Shown: positions 1 to 8,276, counted from the stretch's first letter. The stretch: 49,238 bases of DNA from Nanobdellota archaeon (GCA_030647965.1 JAUSIT010000017.1:1-49238), one strand, 5' to 3'. The notes: generated by a model not told the origin, from the letters alone. Program-made: numbers and translations.

Positions 1-116
1 ACCGAGATTCTCCTCACCTCGTTCAAATCTCGAGATACTAAAAAACATAAATGCTCCCACCGAGATTCTCCTCACCTCGTTCAAATCTCGAGATACTAAA
101 AAACATAAATGCTCCC
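1..116. repeat. Two perfect 58-bp tandem repeats carrying the tRNA-Glu 3' end
   Basis: Bases 1-58 and 59-116 are identical, and bases 117-124 begin a third copy that runs into the tRNA gene. On the minus strand each unit ends with ATCTCGGTGGGAGC, the last part of the T arm and acceptor stem of tRNA-Glu. Each also holds CGAGATTTGAAC, an inverted copy of the tRNA T-loop region. There are no spacers, so this is not a CRISPR array. It could be an attachment-site remnant downstream of a tRNA, a replication-slippage array, or an assembly artefact at a contig edge. Confidence 0.85.
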
Positions 117-280
117 ACCGAGATTTGAACTCGGGTCTTCACCGTTCTCCACAAAATTTCAGAATTTCTAAGTCTTTGTGAAATTCGCAGCTGTCCAAAG
201 AAGGACTGAGTTTATTGTTTCATCAACTAAAACTCGCTGGCTTGAGAGGGTGATATCCTTGGCCTCTAGACTATGGGAGC
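110..280 (-). tRNA. tRNA-Glu (anticodon CUC) with a 98-nt intron
   Basis: Read on the minus strand, the acceptor stem is GCTCCCA (280-274) against TGGGAGC (117-111), with discriminator A at 110 and no encoded CCA. The D arm is GTCTAGAGGCCAAGGAT, the T arm is CCGAG-TTCAAAT-CTCGG, and the anticodon stem is TCACC/GGTGA. The anticodon loop CTCTCA-C is interrupted after position 37 by an intron at 242-145. TCTC (positions 33-36) can pair with GAGA (149-146), giving a bulge-helix-bulge-like splice region as cut by archaeal endonuclease. The intron itself holds three short hairpins (GAGTTT/AAACTC, GTCC/GGAC, GAATTTC/GAAATTC). The canonical 37/38 position supports a functional gene. Confidence 0.93.
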
Positions 281-300
281 CTATATAAAACACTATCAAA

Positions 301-314
301 AAGTTTTTAAATTA
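301..314 (-). promoter_or_regulatory. TATA box of the tRNA-Glu gene
   Basis: The minus-strand sequence ATAATTTAAAAACTT is centred about 27 bases upstream of the mature tRNA 5' end, the normal archaeal TATA distance. Confidence 0.6.
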
Positions 315-340
315 TACTCTTTTAGCTTGTTTATGAATAA

Positions 341-404
341 ACTAACACAAAATACTGCTAGTATTTTAGTTCTTTTAGTGTTAGTCTTGACTCTCTAAAG
401 AGTC
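341..404 (+). other. Two consecutive hairpins in the 281-430 intergenic stretch
   Basis: ACTAACAC (341-348) pairs with GTGTTAGT (378-385), enclosing AAAATACT/AGTATTTT (349-356/360-367). GACTCT/AGAGTC (389-394/399-404) follows. They lie just before the 431 gene and could be its leader or an end signal. No known RNA family is recognised. Confidence 0.4.
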
Positions 405-430
405 ATTTTAATTAAATTATTTCTATTAAA

Positions 431-745
431 ATGATTAACATTACTAATTTAAAACCCTATGCAAGAAAAACATCAGACGATCCTAATTATATTGCTGAAA
501 TAGATTATAATGACTGCGGGGTTATTAAATGTGAAATTTATACTAATTTGAGATTTTATTTTTACGACTGGCTTCCTAAAAAAGATGGATGTTTTCAAGT
601 TTCAGTTTTTGACCATAATTTTGCAAGGCCAAATGGAAATTTATTATTAAGAATAGAAACTGAAAATTCTTGTGATAAAAAATATAAAAAAGATTTGGAA
701 AAAGAATTAAAAAAAATGGCTCATGGGAGCATATTTAAAAATTAG
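431..745 (+). CDS. Hypothetical protein, 104 aa
   Basis: The product is not recognised. It is a soluble, lysine-rich protein of mixed beta/alpha appearance with four cysteines (two in the first half), no signal peptide and no membrane segment. The C-terminal 30 residues are strongly charged and probably helical. It begins shortly after an AT-rich TTTAATTAAATT stretch. Its last codons overlap the TATA box of the downstream leucyl-tRNA synthetase gene, so it is probably transcribed separately from that gene. Base composition matches its neighbours. Confidence 0.6.
   Translation: MINITNLKPYARKTSDDPNYIAEIDYNDCGVIKCEIYTNLRFYFYDWLPKKDGCFQVSVFDHNFARPNGNLLLRIETENSCDKKYKKDLEKELKKMAHGSIFKN
732..741 (+). 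promoter_or_regulatory. TATA box of leuS
   Basis: TATTTAAAAA is centred about 26 bases before the leuS ATG, which implies a leaderless transcript. It lies inside the last codons of the preceding ORF. Confidence 0.6.
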
Positions 746-762
746 AGAAACTTGACTTAAAC

Positions 763-3648
763 ATGGAAGATGAAATTAATTTTAGTGTGATTGAAAAGAA
801 ATGGCAGGAAAAGTGGGAAAAAGAAAAATGCTTTGAAGTTAAAGAAAGCAAGAATATGGAAAATAAGAAATTTTCCAAATCTTCGGCTAAAGAGGTTAGC
901 CTTCAGACAAAAAAGAAATGTTATGTTCTTGAAATGTTTCCATATCCTTCTGGAAGTGGATTGCATATGGGTCATGCTTTTAATTATTCAATTGGAGATA
1001 TATATGCAAGATATAAAAGAATGAAGGGATTTAATGTTCTTTATCACATGGGTTTTGATTCATTTGGATTGCCTGCTGAAAATGCTGCAATAAAAGCAGG
1101 AGAGCATCCTAAAAAATATACTGCAAATGCAATTTCTAATTATATTAAACAGTTAAAAAATCTTGGATTAAGTTATGATTGGAGTAGAAAGGTTGTAACT
1201 TGTGATCCTGAATATTATAAATGGAATCAATTTTTCTTTTTGAAACTTTTTGAAAAAGGTTTGATTTACAAAAAGAAATCAGCAGTTAATTTTTGTAATA
1301 AATGCGATAGTGTTCTTGCAAATGAACAGGTTCATGGAGGAATGTGTTGGAGACATGAAACTAATCCTGTTGAAATAAGACATTTAGAACAATGGTTTAT
1401 CAAAACAACAAAATATGCAGATGAATTATTAGAATTTCTTCCAAAATTAAATTGGCCTAATAGAATAAAGGCAATGCAAGAAAATTGGATTGGAAAAAGC
1501 CATGGAACTGAAATTGAGTTTGAAATCATCAAAACTGAAAGTTTTGGGGATGATCAGAAATTACAAAAGAATAAGAAAATTTCTGACATCAATAATAAAA
1601 AATGGAAGATATTTACAACAAGGCCTGATACAATTTATGGAGTAACTTTTATGGTTGTTTCTGCACAGCATTCTGAATTAATGCAATTGGTTACAAAAGA
1701 ACAAAAAAGTAAAGTTGAAGAGTTTTTGAAAAAATTAAAATCTGTTTCTGAAAAAGAACTTGAAGCAATGGAAAAAGATGGAGTTTTTACAGGAAGTTAT
1801 GCAATAAATCCTTTGACAAAAGATAAAATACCTGTTTATGCAGGAAATTTTGTTGTTGCCGATTATGGTTCTGGAATGGTAATGGCTGTTCCTGCACATG
1901 ACCAAAGAGATTTTGAGTTTGCGAAAAAATATAATATTCCTATTAAAGTTACAATTGAAAATACAAATAAAATAATTGCTATAGAAAAATCATTAAGACT
2001 AGAATTTTATAATAATGTTAGAAAATTTGCAAAAGTTGATATTAAAGATGGTTTAGTTAATATTTATACTGATAAGGTTAATGAAGTATTTGAATTAGCT
2101 AAAAATAATTTTATTGGTGCTCAATGGTATATTCATTCTGAAGGGAATATAAAGAAAATAATGTTTCATTCTGATAAAGAAAATAAAATTTTTGATTGGA
2201 ATTCTGAAAAGGAAATTAAAGAAGCAAAAGATTATGGAAGAAAATTAAAAATTAAAGAAGAACAATTAGATTTTAATGAATTAAGAGGAGCCTATACTGG
2301 TTCTGGAATTTTAATTAATTCTGGAGAGTTTAATGGATTATCAAGTGAAAAAGCAATCGAAGAAATTACCAAACTTCTTGAAAAGAAAAAATTAGGAAAA
2401 AAAGTTATTCAGTATAAATTAAGAGATTGGCTTGTTTCAAGACAGAGATATTGGGGAACTCCTATACCTATGATTTATTGTGCTAAATGTGGCATAGTTC
2501 CTGTTCCTGAAAAAGACTTACCTATTTTACTTCCTGAAAATATAAAATTTGGAAAAGGAAATCCTCTTGAATCAAGTGAAGAATTTGTAAATGTTAAATG
2601 TCCAAAATGCAAAGGAAAAGCAAAAAGAGAGACAGATACAATGGATACTTTTTTTGATAGCTCTTGGTATTATCTAAGATATTGTGATTCAAAAAATCAA
2701 AAAATGCCTTTTGATAAAAAAAAGGTTAATTATTGGATGCCTGTTGACCAGTATGTTGGCGGAGCAGAACATGCATGCATGCATTTAATTTATGCAAGAT
2801 TTTTTACAAAAGCTTTGAGAGATATGGGTTTTGTGAAAATTGATGAGCCATTTACAAGATTATTTAATCAGGGAATGCTTCATGGAAGTGATGGAAATAA
2901 AATGTCTAAATCCTTGGGAAATGTTGTTTTGCCTGAAACTGTTTCAGAAAAATATGGAATTGATACTGCAAGATTATTTTTAGTTTCTAGTGCAAGTCCT
3001 GACAGCGACATTAATTGGAATGTAGAAGGTATTGAAGGAAGTTTAAAATTTATTAAAAAGATTTTTAATTATGTTTCTGATGCAAAATTTGGAAAATCAG
3101 GAATTATTTTTGAATCTAAAATAAACAAAGCAATAAAAGAAATTTCAAGTGATATTGAAAATTTCAAGTATAATATTGCTGTAATAAAATTAAGGGGATT
3201 ATTTGAATCAATTGAAAAAGAAAAGCAAATTGCAAAAAAAGATTTTGAGAATTTTTTAAAATTGCTTGCCCCATTTTGCCCGCATATTACTGAAGAAATG
3301 TGGCATAATCTTGGAAACAAGAATTTTATTTCTCTTGAAAAATGGCCTGTTGCAGATGAAAAAAAGATAAATGAAAAGCTTGAAAAGCAGGAAGAATCTG
3401 CTGAAAAACTTGCTGGAGATATTAATAATATTTTAAAAATTGTAAAGTCAAAAGGTCAGGATGCAAAAAAAGCCTATGTTTATGTTATTCCAAATGAAAA
3501 ACAGGTTTTTTTAGATTATTTGGATGATATAAAGAAAAGAATAGAAGTAGATATTGAAGTTTTTGCAGTTAATGACAAGAATAAGTATGACCCAAAGAAT
3601 ATTGCAGGAAAAACAAAGCCAGGAAAACCAGGGATTTATTTGGAGTGA
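763..3648 (+). CDS. leuS: Leucyl-tRNA synthetase, bacterial type, with an insertion in the editing domain
   Basis: This enzyme charges tRNA-Leu with leucine in the cytoplasm. The HIGH motif is HMGH (68-71) within PYPSGSGLHMGH. The editing (CP1) domain has TTRPDT (285-290) and VPAHDQRDFEFA (376-387), the catalytic core continues with VDQYVGGAEHACMH, and KMSKS is at 713-717. These signatures are those of bacterial LeuRS rather than the archaeal/eukaryotic type. At 961 aa it is about 100 residues longer than typical bacterial LeuRS. The excess is a block at about 400-508, between the conserved FAKKYNIPIK and YTGSGILINSGEFNGL segments of the editing domain. The N-terminus also has a lysine-rich stretch (about 26-52). 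The gene is single and leaderless; acquisition from a bacterium (possibly CPR) is inference. Confidence 0.95.
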   Translation: MEDEINFSVIEKKWQEKWEKEKCFEVKESKNMENKKFSKSSAKEVSLQTKKKCYVLEMFPYPSGSGLHMGHAFNYSIGDIYARYKRMKGFNVLYHMGFDSFGLPAENAAIKAGEHPKKYTANAISNYIKQLKNLGLSYDWSRKVVTCDPEYYKWNQFFFLKLFEKGLIYKKKSAVNFCNKCDSVLANEQVHGGMCWRHETNPVEIRHLEQWFIKTTKYADELLEFLPKLNWPNRIKAMQENWIGKSHGTEIEFEIIKTESFGDDQKLQKNKKISDINNKKWKIFTTRPDTIYGVTFMVVSAQHSELMQLVTKEQKSKVEEFLKKLKSVSEKELEAMEKDGVFTGSYAINPLTKDKIPVYAGNFVVADYGSGMVMAVPAHDQRDFEFAKKYNIPIKVTIENTNKIIAIEKSLRLEFYNNVRKFAKVDIKDGLVNIYTDKVNEVFELAKNNFIGAQWYIHSEGNIKKIMFHSDKENKIFDWNSEKEIKEAKDYGRKLKIKEEQLDFNELRGAYTGSGILINSGEFNGLSSEKAIEEITKLLEKKKLGKKVIQYKLRDWLVSRQRYWGTPIPMIYCAKCGIVPVPEKDLPILLPENIKFGKGNPLESSEEFVNVKCPKCKGKAKRETDTMDTFFDSSWYYLRYCDSKNQKMPFDKKKVNYWMPVDQYVGGAEHACMHLIYARFFTKALRDMGFVKIDEPFTRLFNQGMLHGSDGNKMSKSLGNVVLPETVSEKYGIDTARLFLVSSASPDSDINWNVEGIEGSLKFIKKIFNYVSDAKFGKSGIIFESKINKAIKEISSDIENFKYNIAVIKLRGLFESIEKEKQIAKKDFENFLKLLAPFCPHITEEMWHNLGNKNFISLEKWPVADEKKINEKLEKQEESAEKLAGDINNILKIVKSKGQDAKKAYVYVIPNEKQVFLDYLDDIKKRIEVDIEVFAVNDKNKYDPKNIAGKTKPGKPGIYLE

Positions 3649-3697
3649 GCTAAAAAGCCTTAAAAACTCGATTTACTAATAATTAATAGGTGATAAT

Positions 3698-4669
3698 ATG
3701 AATTGGAATGCGTTTAACTTAATCTCTCCTGCAATTGGGAAAACTAAAAAAAGAATATCTCCATTTAAATTTAAAGAATGGCTTAATTTAGCTATTATTT
3801 CTTCTTTGGCTAAAACAGGTTCTAATTTTACAAGTTTTAATTATGGTTCAGATATTTCATCAGGTTCTGTAAATCAAAATTTTTCAGAAGCTTTTAGAGA
3901 GGGCATAAAAAAATATTGGGTTATTGGGGGAATAATTTTTTTTATATTATTTGCTTTAATAAGTGTTATAAATTATATTCAAAGTGTTTTTAGTTTTATT
4001 TTTATTGAAAATTTAGTTGAAAATAAAAAAGCAAAATATACTTTCAAAAAAAATAATTCAAAAGGAGTTTCATTGTTTTTATTTAATTTTATATTTTCAG
4101 TAATAAGCTTGATTTTAATTGCAGCACTAGCATCACCCTATGTTTATTATCTTATGAAATCAGAACCAGTAATAGCTTCTATTGGAATTCCTTATTTATT
4201 ATTTTCTATTTTTGCTTTTGTGGTTTATTTTCTATTTTTGAGTTTATTATTTTTAATTATAAGTGATTTTGTTGTTCCTTATATGTATAAAAAAGAAGTT
4301 TCTGTTTCTGTTGGACTAAAACAAATATGGAAAGCAATTAGTAAACATAAAAAGGAAAGTTTTGTTTATTTAGTTTCAAAGATAGTATTGGGTTTTGTTG
4401 TTGGGTTTATGGTATTAATTTTCTTTGTAATTGCATTGATTGCTTTAGTTTTAGTTGCATTAATTTTCTTTTTAATTGGATTATTAATATTTAAATTAGT
4501 TGGGGGATTAGGCATATTGGTCTTTTTAGGAATTTTAATTGCTTTAATTTTAATAATAATTTTAATTGTTTTAGTATTTATTGCAGTTATGCCTTTTTCT
4601 GTATTTTTAGAATATTTTGCTCTTATGAATTTTGAAAAATTAACTAAATTAAAAATAATTAATTTTTGA
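3698..4669 (+). CDS. Multi-spanning membrane protein, 323 aa
   Basis: A short amphipathic N-terminus (ISPFKFKEWLNLAIISSL) is followed by a Ser/Asn-rich loop (about 42-70). About six hydrophobic segments then occupy 75-310, the last two long and almost uninterrupted (about 225-305). The layout, with PFKxxEW before the first membrane pass, resembles uncharacterised archaeal DUF7544/DUF4013-like membrane proteins, but I cannot assign it. GGTGAT at 3689-3694 serves as ribosome site just before the ATG. The next gene lies 16 bases downstream and is probably co-transcribed. Confidence 0.7.
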   Translation: MNWNAFNLISPAIGKTKKRISPFKFKEWLNLAIISSLAKTGSNFTSFNYGSDISSGSVNQNFSEAFREGIKKYWVIGGIIFFILFALISVINYIQSVFSFIFIENLVENKKAKYTFKKNNSKGVSLFLFNFIFSVISLILIAALASPYVYYLMKSEPVIASIGIPYLLFSIFAFVVYFLFLSLLFLIISDFVVPYMYKKEVSVSVGLKQIWKAISKHKKESFVYLVSKIVLGFVVGFMVLIFFVIALIALVLVALIFFLIGLLIFKLVGGLGILVFLGILIALILIIILIVLVFIAVMPFSVFLEYFALMNFEKLTKLKIINF

Positions 4670-4671
4670 AA

Positions 4672-4677
4672 GGAGGT
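4672..4677 (+). promoter_or_regulatory. Strong Shine-Dalgarno GGAGGT
   Basis: GGAGGT is eight bases before the ATG at 4686. It is notable because most genes here are leaderless, and it marks 4686 as an internal operon gene following 3698-4669. Confidence 0.75.
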
Positions 4678-4685
4678 ATATTTAA

Positions 4686-5132
4686 ATGGTAGATAATAAT
4701 TGGACTAATTTAACTGTAGATCCTGCGATAGTTGGAACTATTCTTGCTTTTGTGGCTGTATTTTTTGTTTTGTTAATGATTTTATTAATTGCAGTATATA
4801 TTTACACTTCATTAGCTTATATGAAAATTGCTCAAAAGAAAAAATTAAAAAATGTAGGAATTGCTTGGATTCCAATAATAGGGCCAAGTTTAATCTCAAG
4901 TAAAATTGCTAAAATGCACTGGTGGCCTTTGCTATTATTGCTTTTGGTGTTTATTCCATTTATAGGCATTATTGCTTGTTTGGTTTTTATGGTGTTCTGG
5001 TATATTTGGACATGGAAAACTTTTACAGCATTAAAAAGGCCTGGATGGTGGGTATTATTTAATATAATTACTCCTATTGGAACAATAGTATTTTTAATAT
5101 TGCTTGGAGTTGCTGCTTGGGGAAAGAAGTAA
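4686..5132 (+). CDS. Small four-helix membrane protein (DUF5684-like)
   Basis: This 148-aa protein has an extracytoplasmic-looking N-terminus with two N-x-T sites, a first membrane segment (about 16-45), then helices near 80-100, 100-115 and 122-143. The motifs GIAWIPIIGPSLI and KRPGWWVLFNIITPIG resemble the W/P/G pattern of DUF5684 membrane proteins often found near signal peptidases; no biochemical role is known for that family. It follows the 323-aa membrane protein closely with a strong ribosome site, so the two are probably co-expressed. Confidence 0.7.
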   Translation: MVDNNWTNLTVDPAIVGTILAFVAVFFVLLMILLIAVYIYTSLAYMKIAQKKKLKNVGIAWIPIIGPSLISSKIAKMHWWPLLLLLLVFIPFIGIIACLVFMVFWYIWTWKTFTALKRPGWWVLFNIITPIGTIVFLILLGVAAWGKK

Positions 5133-5203
5133 TTTAGTTTATTTTTTTATTTTTTTATTTTTTGATTGAAAGGATTTAAATATCTAAGAAGATAAATAAC
5201 CTT

Positions 5204-5407
5204 ATGAAAGGTTTGGATTTATTGGTTGGTGGAGTGAAGAATGGAATTAATTCTGTTAAAGATTATGTTGAATATATTGGTGCAAAGAAAATTGTAAGAG
5301 ATTATAATAGAAGTTCTAAAAGATATACTTCTTTAGGAATGGAGCTTATGCCAAGAAGTGTTATTAATTCTGAAGTAGATATTATTTGTTATAAGAATAG
5401 AAATTAG
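5204..5407 (+). CDS. Small hypothetical protein, 67 aa
   Basis: A short basic protein with an amphipathic N-terminal helix (LDLLVGGVKNGINSVKDYVEYI) and no membrane segment. It is not recognised. A good TATA box (ATTTAAATAT, 5174-5183) lies about 25 bases before the ATG, which argues that it is expressed. It converges with alaS, the two stop codons being a few bases apart. Confidence 0.55.
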   Translation: MKGLDLLVGGVKNGINSVKDYVEYIGAKKIVRDYNRSSKRYTSLGMELMPRSVINSEVDIICYKNRN

Positions 5408-5411
5408 TATT

Positions 5412-7175
5412 TTATTCTAGTATTGCCTTAATTCTTCTAATCCCACTACCAGAAGATTCTTCTTTTGTGATTTTAAGATGTCCGAGTTCTTTTGTGTTAT
5501 TAACATGAGGGCCTGCACAAATTTCTTTTGAAAAATCACTTATAAAATAAACAGATACTTTTTCTCCGTATTTTGAATCAAAAACTCCTTGAGCGCCTTT
5601 TTCTTTTGCTTCTTTAGGCGACATTTCATATTTGCATACTGAAATTGCTTGTTTTATTTTTTCATTTACCAATTCTTCAATTTTTTTCAATTCTTCATCT
5701 GTTAACTTTCTATCAAAATTAAAATCTAATCTTAATCTTTCAGGAGTTATATTTGAACCTTTTTGATGCAAATCTTTTTTGTTTAAAACTTGTCTTAAGG
5801 CTTCCATAAGCAAATGTGCTGCTGTGTGCAGTTTTGTTGTTGCTTCTGAATTATCTGCCAAACCTGACTTAAAAGTGCCTGCAGAGGCTGTTCTGCTTAA
5901 TTCCTGATGCTTTAGATGAGCTTCTTCAAAGCCTTTTTCATCGAGATTTATCTTTTTTTCTTTAGCAAGTTCTTTTGTCATTTCAATTGGAAATCCATAG
6001 CTTTGATATAAAAGAAATGCATCTTGGCCAGAAATCTTTTTTTTGTCTTTTGCAATTTTTTCAAAAACTTTTATCCCGTTTTCAAGTGTTTCATTAAATT
6101 TGTTTTCTTCTTTTTCTAGTTCTTCTAAAATTTTTTCTTTGTTATTTTTTAAAACTTCATAATCATTGTAAATTACGAATACTGGTTCTGCAATTTGTTT
6201 TGTAAAATTTTGTATATTTATTATTCTTCCGTATCTTATTGCTCTTCTTATTAATCTTCTTAGAACATAACCTCTTTCAATATTTGATGGAATTACACCA
6301 TCTGCCATGAGAAATACAGAAGCTTTAATGTGATCTGCGATAATTCTTATTGATTTTGTTTCTTCTTTATTTTTGTTATATTTTTTTCCTGAAATTTCTT
6401 CTATTTTTTTAATAATTGAAAGAAAACATGAAGAAAGATAGTTATCTTCTAAATTTGAGAGAATGGTGATTGTCCTTTCAACACCCATACCTGTATCAAC
6501 ATTTTTTTGTTTTGCTTCTAGATAGTGTCCCTTTTCATTTTTTACATATTGCATAAGTACATCATTCCAAATTTCAACCCAGTTTTTATCACTTGGATTA
6601 AATTTTATAGGGACTTTTTCTTTTGATTTCCAGTAAAACATTTCTGTGTCTGGACCACAAGGACCTGTTGTTCCTGCTGGACCCCACCAATTATCTTCTT
6701 TTGGCAAAAATGTTATTCTTTCTTTTGAAATTCCTAAATCCATCCATATTTTTGCTGCTTCATTGTCTTTTGGTGCATTTTCATTTCCTTCAAAAACAGT
6801 TACTGCTAATTTTTCAATAGGAATGTTTAAAACTTTTGTTAAAAATTCAAAAGAATACTGAATTGCTTCTTTTTTAAAATAATCTCCTAATGACCAATTG
6901 CCTAACATTTCAAAAAAAGTATGGTGGGTTGTGTCTCCCACTTCATCAATGTCTCCTGTTCTAATGCATCTTTGAACATTGCATAATCTTTTCCCTAATG
7001 AGTGCTGTTGTCCTAAAAGAAAAGGGACTATTGGATGCATGCCTGCTGTTGTGAATAAAACAGTTGGGTCATTTTCAGGGATTAAACTATGATTTGGGAT
7101 TTGTTTATGTCCTTTTGTTTTGAAGAATTCGATATATTTTTTTATTAATTCTTTTCTATCTAATAAATTTTCCAT
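5412..7175 (-). CDS. alaS: Alanyl-tRNA synthetase, short bacterial/CPR-like form
   Basis: This enzyme charges tRNA-Ala and hydrolyses mischarged Ser/Gly-tRNA. The catalytic domain carries LFTTAGMHPIVPFL, CIRTGDIDEVGD and HHTFFEMLGNWSLGDYF. The editing domain has HTAAH and the metal-binding CAGPH near the end. At 587 aa it stops at SSGSGIRRIKAILE, right after the editing domain, so the C-terminal DHHA1/C-Ala oligomerisation domain of typical (about 870 aa) AlaRS is absent. The motifs are bacterial rather than archaeal; I recall similar short forms in CPR bacteria. A TATA-like ATTTAAAAGTC (7195-7205) lies 25 bases upstream. Confidence 0.94.
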   Translation of the reverse strand: MENLLDRKELIKKYIEFFKTKGHKQIPNHSLIPENDPTVLFTTAGMHPIVPFLLGQQHSLGKRLCNVQRCIRTGDIDEVGDTTHHTFFEMLGNWSLGDYFKKEAIQYSFEFLTKVLNIPIEKLAVTVFEGNENAPKDNEAAKIWMDLGISKERITFLPKEDNWWGPAGTTGPCGPDTEMFYWKSKEKVPIKFNPSDKNWVEIWNDVLMQYVKNEKGHYLEAKQKNVDTGMGVERTITILSNLEDNYLSSCFLSIIKKIEEISGKKYNKNKEETKSIRIIADHIKASVFLMADGVIPSNIERGYVLRRLIRRAIRYGRIINIQNFTKQIAEPVFVIYNDYEVLKNNKEKILEELEKEENKFNETLENGIKVFEKIAKDKKKISGQDAFLLYQSYGFPIEMTKELAKEKKINLDEKGFEEAHLKHQELSRTASAGTFKSGLADNSEATTKLHTAAHLLMEALRQVLNKKDLHQKGSNITPERLRLDFNFDRKLTDEELKKIEELVNEKIKQAISVCKYEMSPKEAKEKGAQGVFDSKYGEKVSVYFISDFSKEICAGPHVNNTKELGHLKITKEESSGSGIRRIKAILE

Positions 7176-7204
7176 AATAATCTATAATTAGAAGACTTTT
7201 AAAT

Positions 7205-7585
7205 TTAGTTGTATGAATTTAATTTTTCAAGTTTTTTTTGAATATCTAAAAGTTCTCTATCTATTCCACTTATTTTTTCTTCTTTTACTTTTTTATATTC
7301 AACTTCTTTTTTTTCTTTTTTAGGAAATTTTTTTTCTGTAATTGGTTTTGGAACATTTTTAGGTAATTTGTCCTCTAATTTTTCTAGATAGTCAACAAGC
7401 GAAGAAAATAATGTTGAAAGTTTTGCTTTTAATAGTGCTTCTTCATTATTAATTGATTCAATATTATGGAGATGTTTTATAGAATTTAATAAATCCATTT
7501 CAGAATTAAGTATTACTGATTTTGCTTTTGCATAATTCTGTACATTAAATGACAAATAAACACTTTCGTCTTTTTTAGATTTCAT
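7205..7585 (-). CDS. Lys-rich coiled-coil protein, 126 aa
   Basis: The product is not recognised. The N-terminal half (YLSFNVQNYAKAKSVI ...) is helical. The region near residues 75-105 is lysine-rich and probably flexible, and a short C-terminal coiled coil ends in LLDIQKKLEKLNSYN. I chose the ATG at 7585, one base after the upstream gene's stop (TAA at 7589-7587), over the ATG at 7621, which would need a 35-base overlap. It is translationally coupled to the 195-aa coiled-coil protein, so the two may form a complex. Similar paired coiled-coil genes occur in DPANN genomes as far as I recall, without known function. Confidence 0.65.
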   Translation of the reverse strand: MKSKKDESVYLSFNVQNYAKAKSVILNSEMDLLNSIKHLHNIESINNEEALLKAKLSTLFSSLVDYLEKLEDKLPKNVPKPITEKKFPKKEKKEVEYKKVKEEKISGIDRELLDIQKKLEKLNSYN

Positions 7586-7586
7586 T

Positions 7587-8174
7587 TTAGATTTGGTTAA
7601 AAATTGTAGATTCAATTTCAACTAATCTTGATTTTATTTTGTCTAAATCATTGCCCCATTCATTCAATTCTTGATTTTCTTTGGATTTTACATCTTTTAC
7701 TTTATTTAAAATATTTTCAACTTCTAAAATTTTCTTTTTTATTTCATAAAAATCTTTTTGTGCTGCTTGAAATTTATCTATTCTTACAAAAACAGGTTCT
7801 GTTTTTGATGGTTGTTGAACTTGTTGAGAAGGTTGTGATGTTTGGTATTTTTGCTGATAGTCTTGATATGATGGAATTTGAAATGATGATGTTGGTTGTA
7901 CTTTTCCCCAAGCGTCTTCAGAAGTTTCAGGTAATTCTGCTTCTCCTGAATTGTCAAAATTAAAATCTTTTGGCAATTCTTCTAAGTAATCATCACCCTC
8001 TTTTTCCCCAAAAGAATCGTCAACTGCAGATTTAACCATAAAATTATTCATTCTGTTTCCCATTTCATTATTTGGGAAAGAAGGTAATTCTTGTACTTCT
8101 CTTTTAGGTAATTCAGGAAGGGATGTTGCCTGAGGAAGCTCAGGGACCTTTTCTTTATTTCCAAACCATGCCAT
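7587..8174 (-). CDS. Pro/Gln-rich N-terminus plus C-terminal coiled coil, 195 aa
   Basis: Residues 1-125 are low-complexity, rich in Pro, Glu, Ser and Gln and probably disordered. Residues about 127-190 (PVFVRIDKFQAAQKDFYEIKK onwards) form a heptad-like coiled coil ending in a hydrophobic tail. It has no signal or membrane segment. A CTATAAAAAG TATA box (8196-8206) lies 25 bases upstream, and the gene is divergent from TFE. It resembles a recurring uncharacterised DPANN coiled-coil family; the role is unknown, scaffold-like at most by inference. Confidence 0.65.
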   Translation of the reverse strand: MAWFGNKEKVPELPQATSLPELPKREVQELPSFPNNEMGNRMNNFMVKSAVDDSFGEKEGDDYLEELPKDFNFDNSGEAELPETSEDAWGKVQPTSSFQIPSYQDYQQKYQTSQPSQQVQQPSKTEPVFVRIDKFQAAQKDFYEIKKKILEVENILNKVKDVKSKENQELNEWGNDLDKIKSRLVEIESTIFNQI

Positions 8175-8195
8175 AATTAATTTTTGTGAAATTTC

Positions 8196-8257
8196 CTTTT
8201 TATAGGTTTATATTAATTATATAATGACTACACGGCCTTACGAAAAGTATTTAATAA
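8196..8257. promoter_or_regulatory. Divergent promoters: coiled-coil operon and TFE operon
   Basis: CTATAAAAAG on the minus strand (8196-8206) is 25 bases before the ATG at 8174. GTATTTAATAA on the plus strand (8247-8257) is 25 bases before the ATG at 8277. Confidence 0.6.
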
Positions 8258-8276
8258 CCTTATTTTTTTGGATTAA

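Noticed and set aside
1-124. CRISPR array
   Set aside because: The units are directly adjacent with no unique spacers, and the repeat contains tRNA sequence. No cas genes are nearby.
145-242. Box C/D guide RNA inside the tRNA-Glu intron (TGATGA near 222-227 and CTGA near 158-161 on the minus strand)
   Set aside because: The sequences flanking the two boxes do not form the terminal stem, and no convincing C'/D' pair is present. The motifs are short enough to occur by chance.
7586-7621. ATG at 7621 for the Lys-rich coiled-coil gene
   Set aside because: It would overlap the upstream coding region by 35 bases. The ATG at 7585, one base after the stop, fits translational coupling better.
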